The notes beneath the pieces are model-generated. The model was not told the origin of the DNA. It saw nothing but the letters and a program-made list of their open reading frames with translations, and searched no databases. A DNA stretch of 64,000 nt from positions 621,238-685,237 of the forward strand of contig NZ_AUGX01000001.1 of assembly GCF_000422885.1 (NCBI RefSeq), in the 5' to 3' direction. Source of the DNA: Ottowia thiooxydans DSM 14619 (lineage in GTDB: Bacteria; Pseudomonadota; Gammaproteobacteria; Burkholderiales; Burkholderiaceae_C). Below are positions 51,668-60,853 of this stretch, one piece after another; position 1 is the stretch's first letter, and the number at the start of each line of letters is the position of its first letter. The translations under genes were made by a program, and so were the position numbers.

Positions 51668-51830
51668 CCCACCCCTGAAGGATTGGCCCACCCCTGAGGC
51701 GCTACGCGCCTTCCCCTCAAGGGGACGCACCAGCGGCTTGGCAAAGCCGGCGCTTTGGTGCCCTGGAACAGCGGCAGGGCAATAGCCCTGCCTTTGAGGG
51801 CTGGAACAGCTGTGGGGATATGGACTGGCA
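51668..51830. repeat. GC-rich hairpin repeat cluster between cysD and cysN
   Basis: Stretches such as GCCCACCCCTGA occur twice; GAGGCGCTACGCGCCTT and CCCCTCAAGGGG make stems; GGCTTGGCAAAGCC follows, and GCAGGGCAATAGCCCTGC makes another dyad. It resembles the intergenic repeat elements of Comamonadaceae but differs from the 81-bp unit at 26979. It interrupts the usual cysD-cysN spacing (195 bases). Confidence 0.75.
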
Positions 51831-51862
51831 CTTGATGCTTCTACCTATTTGAAGGTGATGTG

Positions 51863-53233
51863 ATGACTATTGAATTGACGGCTCCTCCGGTGGTTATCGG
51901 AGCAAATGAATCCAAGGGCGATGTTCGGACTGCCTTGCGCTTCATCACTTGCGGGAGTGTGGATGATGGCAAGAGTACGTTGATTGGGCGGTTGCTGGTG
52001 GATAGCAAATCGGTGCTGCAAGATCATTTGGCTGGGGTTACCAGACAAGGCGAGACCGATCTGGCCTTGCTGACCGATGGTTTGTCGGCGGAACGCGAGC
52101 AGGGGATCACTATTGACGTGGCGTACCGCTACTTCAGTACTGAATCGCGCAAGTTCATCATTGGTGATGCACCGGGGCATGAACAGTACACGCGCAATAT
52201 GGTGACTGCGGCTTCCCAGGCGGATGCTGCGGTAGTGCTGGTGGATGCCACCAAACTGGATTGGGAACGCGCGGACCTCTCTTTGCTGCCCCAGACACGG
52301 CGGCATACGCTTTTGCTGCAGCTTTTGCGCGTGCCTTCGGTGGTTTTCGCAGTCAACAAGCTGGACGCCGTGGCAGACCCAGCATTAGCTTTTGCGCATA
52401 TTCGTGACGGGTTGCAAGCCTTTGCCCGGGAGGCAGGTATTCATACTGCTGGCGTTTTGCCTATTTCCGCCTTGAAGGGCTGGAACGTGGTGGAAGCCGG
52501 TCAGCATGACGCGCTCTGGTGCGGCTATGAAGGCCCCACGCTGCTGCAGATTCTGGAATCCCTTCCCGTCACTCCGCGCGAGACTGAGCTGCCGCTGGCC
52601 TTTCCCGTGCAATGGGTCGAGAAATTCTCCTCTTCCAACGACACCTCACAAGGCCGCCGTATATTTTGGGGCCGCGTGGCGACAGGGCAAGTGGCCCCTG
52701 GCACGCGGGTAACGTTGCTGCCAAGTGGCCAGAGTGCCGTAGTGGCCCGAGTGCTCGATCATGCGCGCGTACCCAAGATCGTGACTGCGGGCCACAGCGC
52801 GGGGATTGCTCTCGACCGCGAGCTCGATGTTTCCCGCGGCGATTGGATTGTGGCCTCACCGACGGCTGCGTCAGCGGCCACTGAGGATGATTTTGAGACC
52901 CCGCCCGCCTCCGCTTGGCCCACCACCCGCGAAGTCCATGCCACGATCGCCTGGCTGGATGACGAACCCCTGGTGGCCGGTCGGGTGTACTGGGCGCTTC
53001 ATGGTCATCGCTGGGTCAAAGCGAAGGTCAAGCGCGTTGTAGAACGCCTGAACATCCAGACGCTTGCGCGAGAAGAAGCCGCGCAACTTGAGCCAAACGC
53101 CATCGGCCATGTGGAATTGGCACTACAAGAGCCGATTCCCGCCGCGCCATTCGCCAAGAGCCGTGCGCTGGGATCGATGATCCTGGTGGATGCGGCCAAT
53201 CACAAAACTGCAGGCGCGGTGCTCGTGCGCTGA
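51863..53233 (+). CDS. cysN: Sulfate adenylyltransferase subunit 1 (GTPase)
   Basis: A 456-residue EF-Tu-like GTPase: TCGSVDDGKSTLIGRLL (G1) near residue 32, DGLSAEREQGITIDVAYRY (switch I), FIIGDAPGHEQYTRNMV (G3), AVNKLDAV (G4), and an elongation-factor domain 2-3 C-terminus ending in VLVR. GTP hydrolysis drives sulfate activation by CysD. The ATG at 51863 is chosen (GAAGGTGATGTG upstream); a GTG one codon earlier is possible. There is no fused APS kinase domain, so this is CysN rather than CysNC. Confidence 0.96.
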   Translation: MTIELTAPPVVIGANESKGDVRTALRFITCGSVDDGKSTLIGRLLVDSKSVLQDHLAGVTRQGETDLALLTDGLSAEREQGITIDVAYRYFSTESRKFIIGDAPGHEQYTRNMVTAASQADAAVVLVDATKLDWERADLSLLPQTRRHTLLLQLLRVPSVVFAVNKLDAVADPALAFAHIRDGLQAFAREAGIHTAGVLPISALKGWNVVEAGQHDALWCGYEGPTLLQILESLPVTPRETELPLAFPVQWVEKFSSSNDTSQGRRIFWGRVATGQVAPGTRVTLLPSGQSAVVARVLDHARVPKIVTAGHSAGIALDRELDVSRGDWIVASPTAASAATEDDFETPPASAWPTTREVHATIAWLDDEPLVAGRVYWALHGHRWVKAKVKRVVERLNIQTLAREEAAQLEPNAIGHVELALQEPIPAAPFAKSRALGSMILVDAANHKTAGAVLVR

Positions 53234-53241
53234 GGGCTGCT

Positions 53242-53268
53242 CCACGGGAGACAATCCACCTCCCGTGG
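53242..53268 (+). terminator. Hairpin after cysN (no T-tract)
   Basis: CCACGGGAG-N9-CTCCCGTGG is a perfect 9-base stem starting 9 bases after the cysN stop. It lacks a T-tract, so termination is unproven; it could instead protect the 3' end. A small dyad, GGGAT-AAA-ATCCC, lies at 53387-53399 before fdxA. Confidence 0.45.
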
Positions 53269-53471
53269 CCCCTTGGGGCTGCCCTTTCTGGACGGCAAAA
53301 TGGGCACGTCATCCAGGGCCTGGAGCTCCTGACTCCTCGCCATACCCGCTCTGTCAGCACGGCCACCGACGCTAGAAGCCTCTAGAGGGATAAAATCCCG
53401 GGGTTTCCCAGGTTGCGCATGCCACAGAGCGCCCGGACTAATTTCACAACTTTGATTCCCGTCAAAATAAA

Positions 53472-53801
53472 ATGACCCACGTTGTCACCGAAGCCTGCAT
53501 TCAATGCAAATACACCGATTGCGTGGACGTCTGCCCGGTCGATTGCTTCAAGGAAGGCGCCAACTTCCTGACCATCGATCCCGATGAATGCATCGATTGC
53601 GCCGTTTGCATCCCTGAGTGCCCGGTTAATGCCATCTACGCCGAAGAAGATCTGCCCAAAGACCAGCAGCACATGATCAAGATCAACGCTGAGCTGGCTC
53701 TTTCGGCCAACTTCAAGACCATTACCAAGCGCAAAGACCCTCTGCCCACGGCCGAAGAGTGGAAAGACCGCACCGACAAGCTTGCAGAACTCAAACGCTG
53801 A
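53472..53801 (+). CDS. fdxA: 7Fe ferredoxin FdxA
   Basis: A 109-residue ferredoxin with the C9, C17, C21 and C40-x2-C43-x2-C46-x3-C50 arrangement of the Azotobacter FdI class: [3Fe-4S] on C9/C17/C50 and [4Fe-4S] on C21/C40/C43/C46. The acidic electron carrier partners with ferredoxin-NADP reductase, whose gene follows after a strong terminator. C12 and C25 are additional cysteines. Standard length. Confidence 0.97.
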   Translation: MTHVVTEACIQCKYTDCVDVCPVDCFKEGANFLTIDPDECIDCAVCIPECPVNAIYAEEDLPKDQQHMIKINAELALSANFKTITKRKDPLPTAEEWKDRTDKLAELKR

Positions 53802-53907
53802 ATCACCCCTATCGCCTTGATCGTCGTATTCCCGGGGCAAGGCGATCCTGAGAACGACTGGCCTGCTCCTGGTTTTCACGCATCACGAGGAGTGGCTCAA
53901 CTAAACG

Positions 53908-53949
53908 GTGGCTGACGCAGGTTTGATCTGCGCCAGCCGCTTTTTTTTG
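53908..53949 (+). terminator. Strong intrinsic terminator between fdxA and reductase gene
   Basis: GTGGCTGACGCAG-N7-CTGCGCCAGCCGC (one A.C mismatch) followed by T8. It ends 13 bases before the reductase ATG. It is either the fdxA terminator or an attenuator for the downstream pair; the 107 bases before it show no riboswitch that I recognise. Confidence 0.85.
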
Positions 53950-53961
53950 TGAAAGAGAGCA

Positions 53962-55032
53962 ATGACATCCGCCAAAGACTTCTCTTCGCCCATTGAAACC
54001 GACGTTGCCATCATCGGCGCCGGCCCCGCAGGGCTCTTCTCTGCGTTTGAACTGGGGCTGCACGAACTCTCTTTCCACATCATCGACGCCCTGCCCCGCA
54101 TTGGCGGGCAACCGGTGGAGTTGTACGCCGACAAGCCTATCTACGACATCCCGGGCACTCCCGTCTGCTCCGGGCAGCAATTGGCTGATGGGTTGATGAA
54201 GCAAATCGCACCCTTCAATCCACCGTTGCACCTGGGACATCGCGTAGATGAACTGCAGCGTCAACCGGATGGCCGCTTTCTGCTCTCCACCCAGCGGGGA
54301 TTGCGCTTGCTCGCCAAGGCCGTGTTCATTGCTGCAGGCGTAGGTGCTTTTGAGCCCAAGCGGCTCAAGTTAGAGGGCCTGAACGCACTTGAGGACCACC
54401 ACCTTTTCTACAGAACGCCTGACGCGGAGCACCTTGCCGGCCAACAGGTGGTGATCATCGGCGGCGAAGACAGCGCCCTGGAGCAAGCAATTGACCTCGC
54501 CACACGCGAAGTCAATCGCCCTGCCAGTGTGACGCTGGTGTACCGCCGCGATGGCTTCCAGGCTGCACCCGCCACGGTTGAACGTTTCCGTTCCTTGCTC
54601 ACTGAAGGCAAGCTGAGCTTTGTCATTGGCCAAGCGCAAGGATTCGATGCACCGGAAGGACGCCTGGCCGCTCTGCATATCCTGGATGTGGACGGGAAAC
54701 CGCACACCTTGACCACTGACAAGCTGTTGGTTCTGCAAGGATTCACGCCCAAGCTTGGGCCCATTGCGGACTGGCACTTGGCCATGGAACGCAAGCAACT
54801 GGTAGTGGACACCGAAAAATTCCAAACCAGCGAACCGGGCATCTTCGCCATGGGCGACGTCAACACCTATCCGGGCAAGCGCAAACTCATCCTCAGTGGC
54901 TTTCATGAAGCTACGCTTGCGGCCTTTGCGCTTGCGGAACAGCTCGCCGGAGCACCCGTGCCCCTGCAATACACCACATCGTCCACGCTATTGCACAGGC
55001 TGCTGGGCCTGTCCTCACCACAAACACCATGA
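53962..55032 (+). CDS. Ferredoxin--NADP reductase (thioredoxin-reductase-like type)
   Basis: A 356-residue flavoprotein: FAD motif AIIGAGPAGLFSAFEL near residue 16, DALPRIGGQPVELYADK near 47, the NADP motif VVIIGGEDSALEQAIDLA near 163, and EPGIFAMGDVNTYPGKRKL near 295. It moves electrons between NADPH and ferredoxin. It overlaps cytX by ATGA. FdxA upstream is a plausible partner although a terminator separates them. Confidence 0.94.
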   Translation: MTSAKDFSSPIETDVAIIGAGPAGLFSAFELGLHELSFHIIDALPRIGGQPVELYADKPIYDIPGTPVCSGQQLADGLMKQIAPFNPPLHLGHRVDELQRQPDGRFLLSTQRGLRLLAKAVFIAAGVGAFEPKRLKLEGLNALEDHHLFYRTPDAEHLAGQQVVIIGGEDSALEQAIDLATREVNRPASVTLVYRRDGFQAAPATVERFRSLLTEGKLSFVIGQAQGFDAPEGRLAALHILDVDGKPHTLTTDKLLVLQGFTPKLGPIADWHLAMERKQLVVDTEKFQTSEPGIFAMGDVNTYPGKRKLILSGFHEATLAAFALAEQLAGAPVPLQYTTSSTLLHRLLGLSSPQTP

Positions 55033-56327
55033 CAGCCTCCACCAACGAAGCCCTGGCCCCTGTCGCACCTCAAAGCCGCGCCTTTGGTTTTCGCGACCAT
55101 GCCTCCCTATGGTTCAGCCTGGGGGTAGGCCTGCTGGTGATGCAGGTGGGCGCCTACCTCATGCCCGCGCTGAGCACTCAGCAAGCCGCCTTAGCCATTG
55201 TGCTTGGCTCCATCATCGGCGCGGGGTTGCTGGGTTGGGTCGCCAAGCTGGGTTGCGACAGCGGTTTGTCGAGCGCGGGGCTTATGCATGCTGTGTATGG
55301 CCGTCGCTTCGCAAGCCTGCCCATTGTGCTCAACATTGTGCAGCTGCTGGGCTGGGGCGCGTTTGAGCTGGTGGTGATGCGCGACGCCACCGTAGCATTG
55401 GCCAAGCAGTCAGGGCTGATAGAGGCCAGCGGCGCATCTGCTGGTTTTTCCTACGCACCCGTTGCCGCTACCCTGCTTTGGGGGGCGGTGGTCATTGCAC
55501 TTATCAGTGGCAGCATGGTGCGTCTGGTGCGCCAGCTCATCTCGCGCATTGCACTTCCCCTAGTAATTCTTTCGCTGCTTTGGTTGTCCTGGCAATTCCT
55601 CTCGCTCGCCCACACGCAGGGCTTGTCGGCGCTTTGGAGCCGCCGAGGTGAAGGCGGCATGGGCGTGTTCCCTGCGTTAGATCTGGTCATTGCGATGCCC
55701 ATCTCATGGCTTCCACTCGTGGCAGACTACGCCCGTCATGGCCGAGAGGGCCGCACCGCGTTGCGCGGCACCTGGCTGGGATACGCCTTGGCCAATATGT
55801 GGTGCTATTCGCTGGGCGTGTTGGTGGCGCTGGTGCTACCCAGCAAGGATCTGGTGACGGCTTTGCTGCTGGCTCAGGGCGGCCTCATCGCGCTCTCGCT
55901 CATTCTGATTGATGAGGTAGACAACGCCTATGGAGATGCCTATTCAGGCTCCGTATCCGCGCACAGTTTGCTTCCCACCTGGAGCATACGCCGCTGGGGG
56001 TTGATCATTGCCGCCGCTTGCACCGCATTTGCTTTGGTGCTTCCGATGCACGGTCTGGAGCCATTTTTAATGCTGCTCAGCTCGGTGTTCGTGCCACTTT
56101 TCGGGGTCATCCTGGGGCGTTTGGCCTTTGGTACAAATGCACAACAACTACTGGCTCGCGCTGAAGGTGTGCACTGGACTCCGACGCTGATCTGGCTTGC
56201 CGGAATCGCGCTCTACCACCTGCTGCCCAAAGTAGCGCCCATGCTGGGTTCCGCCTTGCCCACACTGGCGCTTTGCTTCGCTCTCTCCTTCCTCACTCGC
56301 CCTGGAAGACGTGTCACAGCCTCCTAG
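55029..56327 (+). CDS. cytX: CytX-type hydroxymethylpyrimidine/cytosine permease
   Basis: A 432-residue membrane protein with about twelve transmembrane segments; the NCS1 signature is seen in SLWFSLGVGLLVMQVGAYLM near residue 28 and in WVAKLGCDSGLSSAGLMHAV near 75, and the MPISWLPLVADYARHGREGR loop is typical of CytX. CytX carriers import the pyrimidine part of thiamine. It is translationally coupled to a ferredoxin-NADP reductase, an odd pairing with no evident TPP riboswitch. Confidence 0.85.
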   Translation: MTASTNEALAPVAPQSRAFGFRDHASLWFSLGVGLLVMQVGAYLMPALSTQQAALAIVLGSIIGAGLLGWVAKLGCDSGLSSAGLMHAVYGRRFASLPIVLNIVQLLGWGAFELVVMRDATVALAKQSGLIEASGASAGFSYAPVAATLLWGAVVIALISGSMVRLVRQLISRIALPLVILSLLWLSWQFLSLAHTQGLSALWSRRGEGGMGVFPALDLVIAMPISWLPLVADYARHGREGRTALRGTWLGYALANMWCYSLGVLVALVLPSKDLVTALLLAQGGLIALSLILIDEVDNAYGDAYSGSVSAHSLLPTWSIRRWGLIIAAACTAFALVLPMHGLEPFLMLLSSVFVPLFGVILGRLAFGTNAQQLLARAEGVHWTPTLIWLAGIALYHLLPKVAPMLGSALPTLALCFALSFLTRPGRRVTAS

Positions 56328-56375
56328 GGACCGATAATCAAGCCTGAAACAATCAACACTAAAAGGAGTCAATTC

Positions 56376-57134
<759 letters not shown>

Positions 57135-57174
57135 ATCCCGGCACTGAGAGCGCTGTCTACCAACACTAAAGCAT

Positions 57175-57540
57175 ATGTCTACGCGGCCCGAGACCCTCGA
57201 ATTTCTGTTTGATCAGCTTGGGGATCTACCGGGGCTGCGCGCGCGGCGTATGTTCGGTGAGTATTGCGTGTATGTAGATGACAAACCCGTTGCCTTCGTG
57301 TGCGACGACTTGCTCTACGTGAAACCCACCGACGCCGGCCAGGGGATCATGAATCCTCCGGTGTGGGGGAGTTTTTACGAAAAGATAAAGCCGCACCTCT
57401 TGGTCACGCCTGATCGGTGGGATGAGCGCGATTGGTTACGGTCGCTGGTGATGGCCACGGCAGAAGCGCTACCTCGGCCCAAACCCAAAGCCCCCCGAAA
57501 AACGACTAAACCACCGGCGGCGAAAAAGCGCCAGGCTTAG
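57175..57540 (+). CDS. TfoX/Sxy-family protein (N-terminal domain)
   Basis: A 121-residue protein: LEFLFDQLGDLPGLRARRMF then GEYCVYVDDKPVAFVCDD are the TfoX-N signature, with a basic lysine/proline tail (PKAPRKTTKPPAAKKRQA). TfoX regulates competence in Haemophilus-type bacteria, but stand-alone N-domain proteins are common in betaproteobacteria and have no assigned role. Confidence 0.9.
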   Translation: MSTRPETLEFLFDQLGDLPGLRARRMFGEYCVYVDDKPVAFVCDDLLYVKPTDAGQGIMNPPVWGSFYEKIKPHLLVTPDRWDERDWLRSLVMATAEALPRPKPKAPRKTTKPPAAKKRQA

Positions 57541-57562
57541 GGCCGGCGCCTTCTGAGTAGGT

Positions 57563-57958
57563 TTACCCGCGCGAGAGGCGCTTGGCGTTGGCCACGGCCT
57601 TAGCACGTACAGGCGCGAGCCCGGCATTCATCATGCCGAGCGTGGCGTTTTGCCACTGCGTCAGTAACGATTTATTGGCTGGGGTACCTTGCATTGTCCA
57701 AGACTGTGCCATAGCCAGAAAAAGAGATGGCGCTGTGGTAGCGGCGTGCATGATCATGGCGACCCAGGCTTGGCCAAAGGCTACCTGCTTTTCAACCACC
57801 ATTTGAGTGAATTCCTTTTGATCACGCGCGGAGGGCATGCCGCCTGCTCCCGCGGTCATGCGCGTCATGCGATGGGCGACAACTTGCGGCGCAGCTAATG
57901 CGATTTCGGTGCTTTGGCGAAGCAGCGTGGTCGCTTCGCGATTCGTGCTGGAGGACAT
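57563..57958 (-). CDS. PHA-granule-associated phasin-like protein
   Basis: A 131-residue helical protein: ALAAPQVVAHRMTRMTAG then DQKEFTQMVVEKQVAFGQAW, AGLAPVRAKAVANAKRLSRG. The sequence looks like the small phasin-like proteins that coat polyhydroxyalkanoate granules in Burkholderiales. The ATG at 57958 follows GGAAGCAA. Convergent with tfoX. Confidence 0.8.
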   Translation of the reverse strand: MSSSTNREATTLLRQSTEIALAAPQVVAHRMTRMTAGAGGMPSARDQKEFTQMVVEKQVAFGQAWVAMIMHAATTAPSLFLAMAQSWTMQGTPANKSLLTQWQNATLGMMNAGLAPVRAKAVANAKRLSRG

Positions 57959-58326
57959 GGATTGCTTCCTTAAAAATGGCACCCATGCTTTCCACGCTTC
58001 GCATGGACATTTGGGAAACGACCTCGCGGGGATCACACTATCTGGCGCCACGCGGGGAACACTAAATCAATTATTCACTATAACCAGTTTCTTCACCCAT
58101 GGCGTAGAGAGTCCACTCCAAAGAAGGTCGAAGAGCGGAATCAGTCTGCTTATAAGCCTCTTTGATTCGAAAAGATGGAAATGGGAAGAACCACCCACAC
58201 CTGTTTCTCAAATTTTGATGTGGATCAATTCTCATTCGCAACAAAGTTCATATAAACAGCTTGTTGCCTTCCCAGCTTTCGCCAGGTTCAGGCTTTTTCA
58301 GCTTGTCTATCGACGAAAGGACCATC
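57959..58326. other. Leader of the TonB-dependent receptor gene
   Basis: No gene is seen. The last 130 bases are AT-rich. CAATTCTCATTCG at 58226-58238 resembles one half of a Fur box (GATTCTCATT), but no clear 19-base dyad exists, so iron control is only a suggestion. AAGGA just before the ATG is a good ribosome binding site. Confidence 0.35.
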
Positions 58327-60336
58327 ATGTCTTCACTGGGCCGCTCACTCGTCCTGGGTGCCGGGTTTTACATCGCCATCTCCCCTGCTTTTGCGCAAGC
58401 GGACGTTCAGAGCCTTGAGACGGTGACCGTCATTGGTACGGGATTGCCAACTGAAGTATTGCGCAACCCTGCTTCCATCACAGTGATCTCCGCCGAAACC
58501 ATCGAGCAGACGGCGCCGGTCTCCGTCGCAACCCTGCTGCGTGATGTACCAGGTGTACAAATTTCTGAGGAAGGTATCGAGCGTATTTCGATTCGGGGAG
58601 AAACCGCTCGCCGTGTCGCCATCCTGATTGATGGTCAGAAACTGACCGACCACACCAATTACGGCCAGCCTGTGCTGGTGGACCCTACGACGATCGAGCG
58701 TATTGAGGTCGTGCGTGGCTCCTCTTCAGTGGTGTCAGGCAGCGCGGCCATTGGAGGTGTGATCAACATCATCACCAAGCGCGGCGCAGGAAAACCCTTC
58801 AGCCTCAGCACCACAGCGGGCTACATGTCTGCCACGCGCGGATACAGGGCATCGGCTAGTGCGAGCGGGACCGTCAACGCCGGCCCGGGCCAACTGGATT
58901 ACAACCTTAGCCTGGGAAAGATGAGGCAGGGCGATCGTCGCACGCCTGACGGCACACTATCCCCTTCTGACGTTGAAGACCGCAATATTGCGGGCCACCT
59001 TGGCTACCGGTTAGGGCCACACTACTTCGGGCTGAAAGCACAGGCCTTCGACCTGGCGGCCAACGTGTATGTGGGCCAGCCTAACTTCCTCATATCACTC
59101 CCCCACCGTGACTTGCGCAAGACCGGTCTGTTCTATGAAGGCACGCAGTTGACACCTTGGTTAACCAAACTCAGCGCTAACCTGTACCGGCAAACCATAG
59201 ATCGTGATTTCAGAAACGACGTGAGTACCGCTGCGGGACCTCTGCGGATCAGAGTGCTTTCCACTTCGCTCGACCAGCAAACCACCAACGGTGCCAATCT
59301 GCGTGCCGAAATGAAATTTTCTGCACGCAGTCGTACTGTGGCAGGAATCGAGTGGGAAGACGACGGGCTGACGGCCGACAAAACCACCAATACCACGCGC
59401 ACGCCTCCCGGAACGACCACGAAAACGCTGCGCTTCGACGATGCCAAAACCCGCTCGTTTTCAGTCTTCGGACAGCACGAAATCACCTTGAGCGATCAAC
59501 TCACCGCCACAATCGGAGCACGGGGCTCCCGTGTAAATTCCGATCTGCGCGCCTCCGCCACCAACGGCATCGCCAACACCACGAGCAGCGGCAGCGACAG
59601 CAAGTTCCTTGGCTCGGCTGGCTTGGTCTGGAGCCCCTCCAAGCACTTGGCATTGCGCGCCAACATCTCGCAAGGCTATATCTATCCAACACTGGGCCAA
59701 CTCTTCCTGACCACCACGGGAGGTGGCGTCACACTGACCGGAAACCCAAATCTTAAGCCCGAGACTTCCACCACCTACGAACTTGGCGCACGCTACGCCG
59801 CTGGAGGCACCGTATTGGATGCCACCCTGTTCCATGCCCGAGCCAAAGACTACATTGCCACCGTGTCCTCCGGAGCCATCGGCAGCTATGAGAATGTGGA
59901 TGCAGCCCATAGCACGGGAGTGGAGTTGTACGCGGAACATGCACTGGGGGTATGGGGCCTGACCCCTTACACCTCGTTCGCCGCGATGAGCCGGCAGTTA
60001 CGCTACGGTAACGGCTATCAAACCAACGATGGTGGCTCGCCCAGCTTCGCGGGCAAGATTGGCTTGCGCAAGGACTGGCGCTGGGGCCGCACAGGGGGGA
60101 GCGTAGATCTCTACGTGCGCGGAGAAAGCAAGGTCAGCCTGCGCGACAACTCCGGCGCTGTGTCAGGATCTGCCAGTGGTTATGGAACTCTCAATCTGCG
60201 CGCCCATGCGGAGATGGCCAACGGATTCAGCCTGGTGGCCGAACTCAACAACCTGACCAACCGCAGATACACACCCTATGGGCAAATGCCGGGTGCGGAG
60301 CGCTCCATCAACCTGTTTCTAACGAAGAAATTCTGA
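58327..60336 (+). CDS. TonB-dependent outer-membrane receptor
   Basis: A 669-residue receptor: signal peptide to about residue 23 (SPAFAQ), TonB-box-like LETVTVIGTG, a plug domain with NPASITVISAETIEQ and VPGVQISEEGIERISIRGET, VLVDPTTIERIEVVRGSSS, then a 22-strand-type beta barrel ending FLTKKF with the terminal phenylalanine. It imports an iron chelate, cobalamin or a sugar-like ligand; the sequence does not tell which. Start ATG at 58327. It overlaps the next gene by one base (TGATG), indicating coupling. Confidence 0.93.
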   Translation: MSSLGRSLVLGAGFYIAISPAFAQADVQSLETVTVIGTGLPTEVLRNPASITVISAETIEQTAPVSVATLLRDVPGVQISEEGIERISIRGETARRVAILIDGQKLTDHTNYGQPVLVDPTTIERIEVVRGSSSVVSGSAAIGGVINIITKRGAGKPFSLSTTAGYMSATRGYRASASASGTVNAGPGQLDYNLSLGKMRQGDRRTPDGTLSPSDVEDRNIAGHLGYRLGPHYFGLKAQAFDLAANVYVGQPNFLISLPHRDLRKTGLFYEGTQLTPWLTKLSANLYRQTIDRDFRNDVSTAAGPLRIRVLSTSLDQQTTNGANLRAEMKFSARSRTVAGIEWEDDGLTADKTTNTTRTPPGTTTKTLRFDDAKTRSFSVFGQHEITLSDQLTATIGARGSRVNSDLRASATNGIANTTSSGSDSKFLGSAGLVWSPSKHLALRANISQGYIYPTLGQLFLTTTGGGVTLTGNPNLKPETSTTYELGARYAAGGTVLDATLFHARAKDYIATVSSGAIGSYENVDAAHSTGVELYAEHALGVWGLTPYTSFAAMSRQLRYGNGYQTNDGGSPSFAGKIGLRKDWRWGRTGGSVDLYVRGESKVSLRDNSGAVSGSASGYGTLNLRAHAEMANGFSLVAELNNLTNRRYTPYGQMPGAERSINLFLTKKF

Positions 60337-60692
60337 TGGCAGCCGCACACGCACTCCTGCTGCTAACGCTGATGGCCGACGGAAGCACACGTCTGACTCT
60401 TTCAGAAGCCACCACCGCAAAAGACTGCGAGACTTCCCGAATCAGCGTCACGCGTGTGCTTACCAGTATGGGTAAGCCACCACTCCTGGCACTCTGCGGC
60501 CAGAGCGACTTGCGACTGACTCCTTACATGCATGGCACTCCGGCAGAAGCTGAGATCCAACGCTACCGGGTAGAGGTTCCCATCAACGGCAACTTCATCG
60601 TCAAGCCTTTGACAGCAAGCGAATCATGCGAGTCCACCCAAAAGTCGGAACCTGCCGTGTACTGCACACGCTCAGCCCAACGAATCCGTTGA
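60336..60692 (+). CDS. Small exported cysteine-containing protein of unknown function
   Basis: A 118-residue product with a short hydrophobic N-terminus (AAAHALLLLTLMADG) and four cysteines (DCET, LCGQ, SCES, YCTR). I do not recognise its family. The start codon ATG uses the last base of the receptor stop codon, so it is translated together with the TonB receptor and may be a periplasmic helper that receives or senses the ligand. There is no evident membrane anchor. Confidence 0.7.
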   Translation: MAAAHALLLLTLMADGSTRLTLSEATTAKDCETSRISVTRVLTSMGKPPLLALCGQSDLRLTPYMHGTPAEAEIQRYRVEVPINGNFIVKPLTASESCESTQKSEPAVYCTRSAQRIR

Positions 60693-60817
60693 GCGATTGA
60701 AATGTGGAAAAGCCCATAGCCTAGGGCGCACGAGACAAACCGCGATCTGCCGACTTATCGCTGATGGTCGCCAAGGCTCCTCCGCCCTGTACTCCTACCG
60801 ATTGGAAGTCTTGCAAG

Positions 60818-60840
60818 GGCGTTGCTCGTGGAGCAACGCC
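60818..60840. terminator. Perfect hairpin between convergent genes
   Basis: GGCGTTGCTC-GTG-GAGCAACGCC, a 10-base perfect stem without a T-tract, between the small exported protein gene and gshA, which converge. Probably a transcript-end structure for one or both. Confidence 0.5.
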
Positions 60841-60853
60841 GGTAGCAAGCTAC

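Noticed and set aside
50720-51730. Long minus-strand frame over cysD
   Set aside because: Shadow of cysD, whose PP-loop and family motifs are unambiguous.
53802-53961. TPP riboswitch upstream of the reductase-cytX pair
   Set aside because: A CTGAGA word is present, but the conserved downstream thi-box (ACCTGA...GGATAATGCC) is missing. Only the terminator is solid.
58221-58240. Fur box before the TonB receptor
   Set aside because: Only one half-site is recognisable; a 19-base dyad is absent, so I do not call it.
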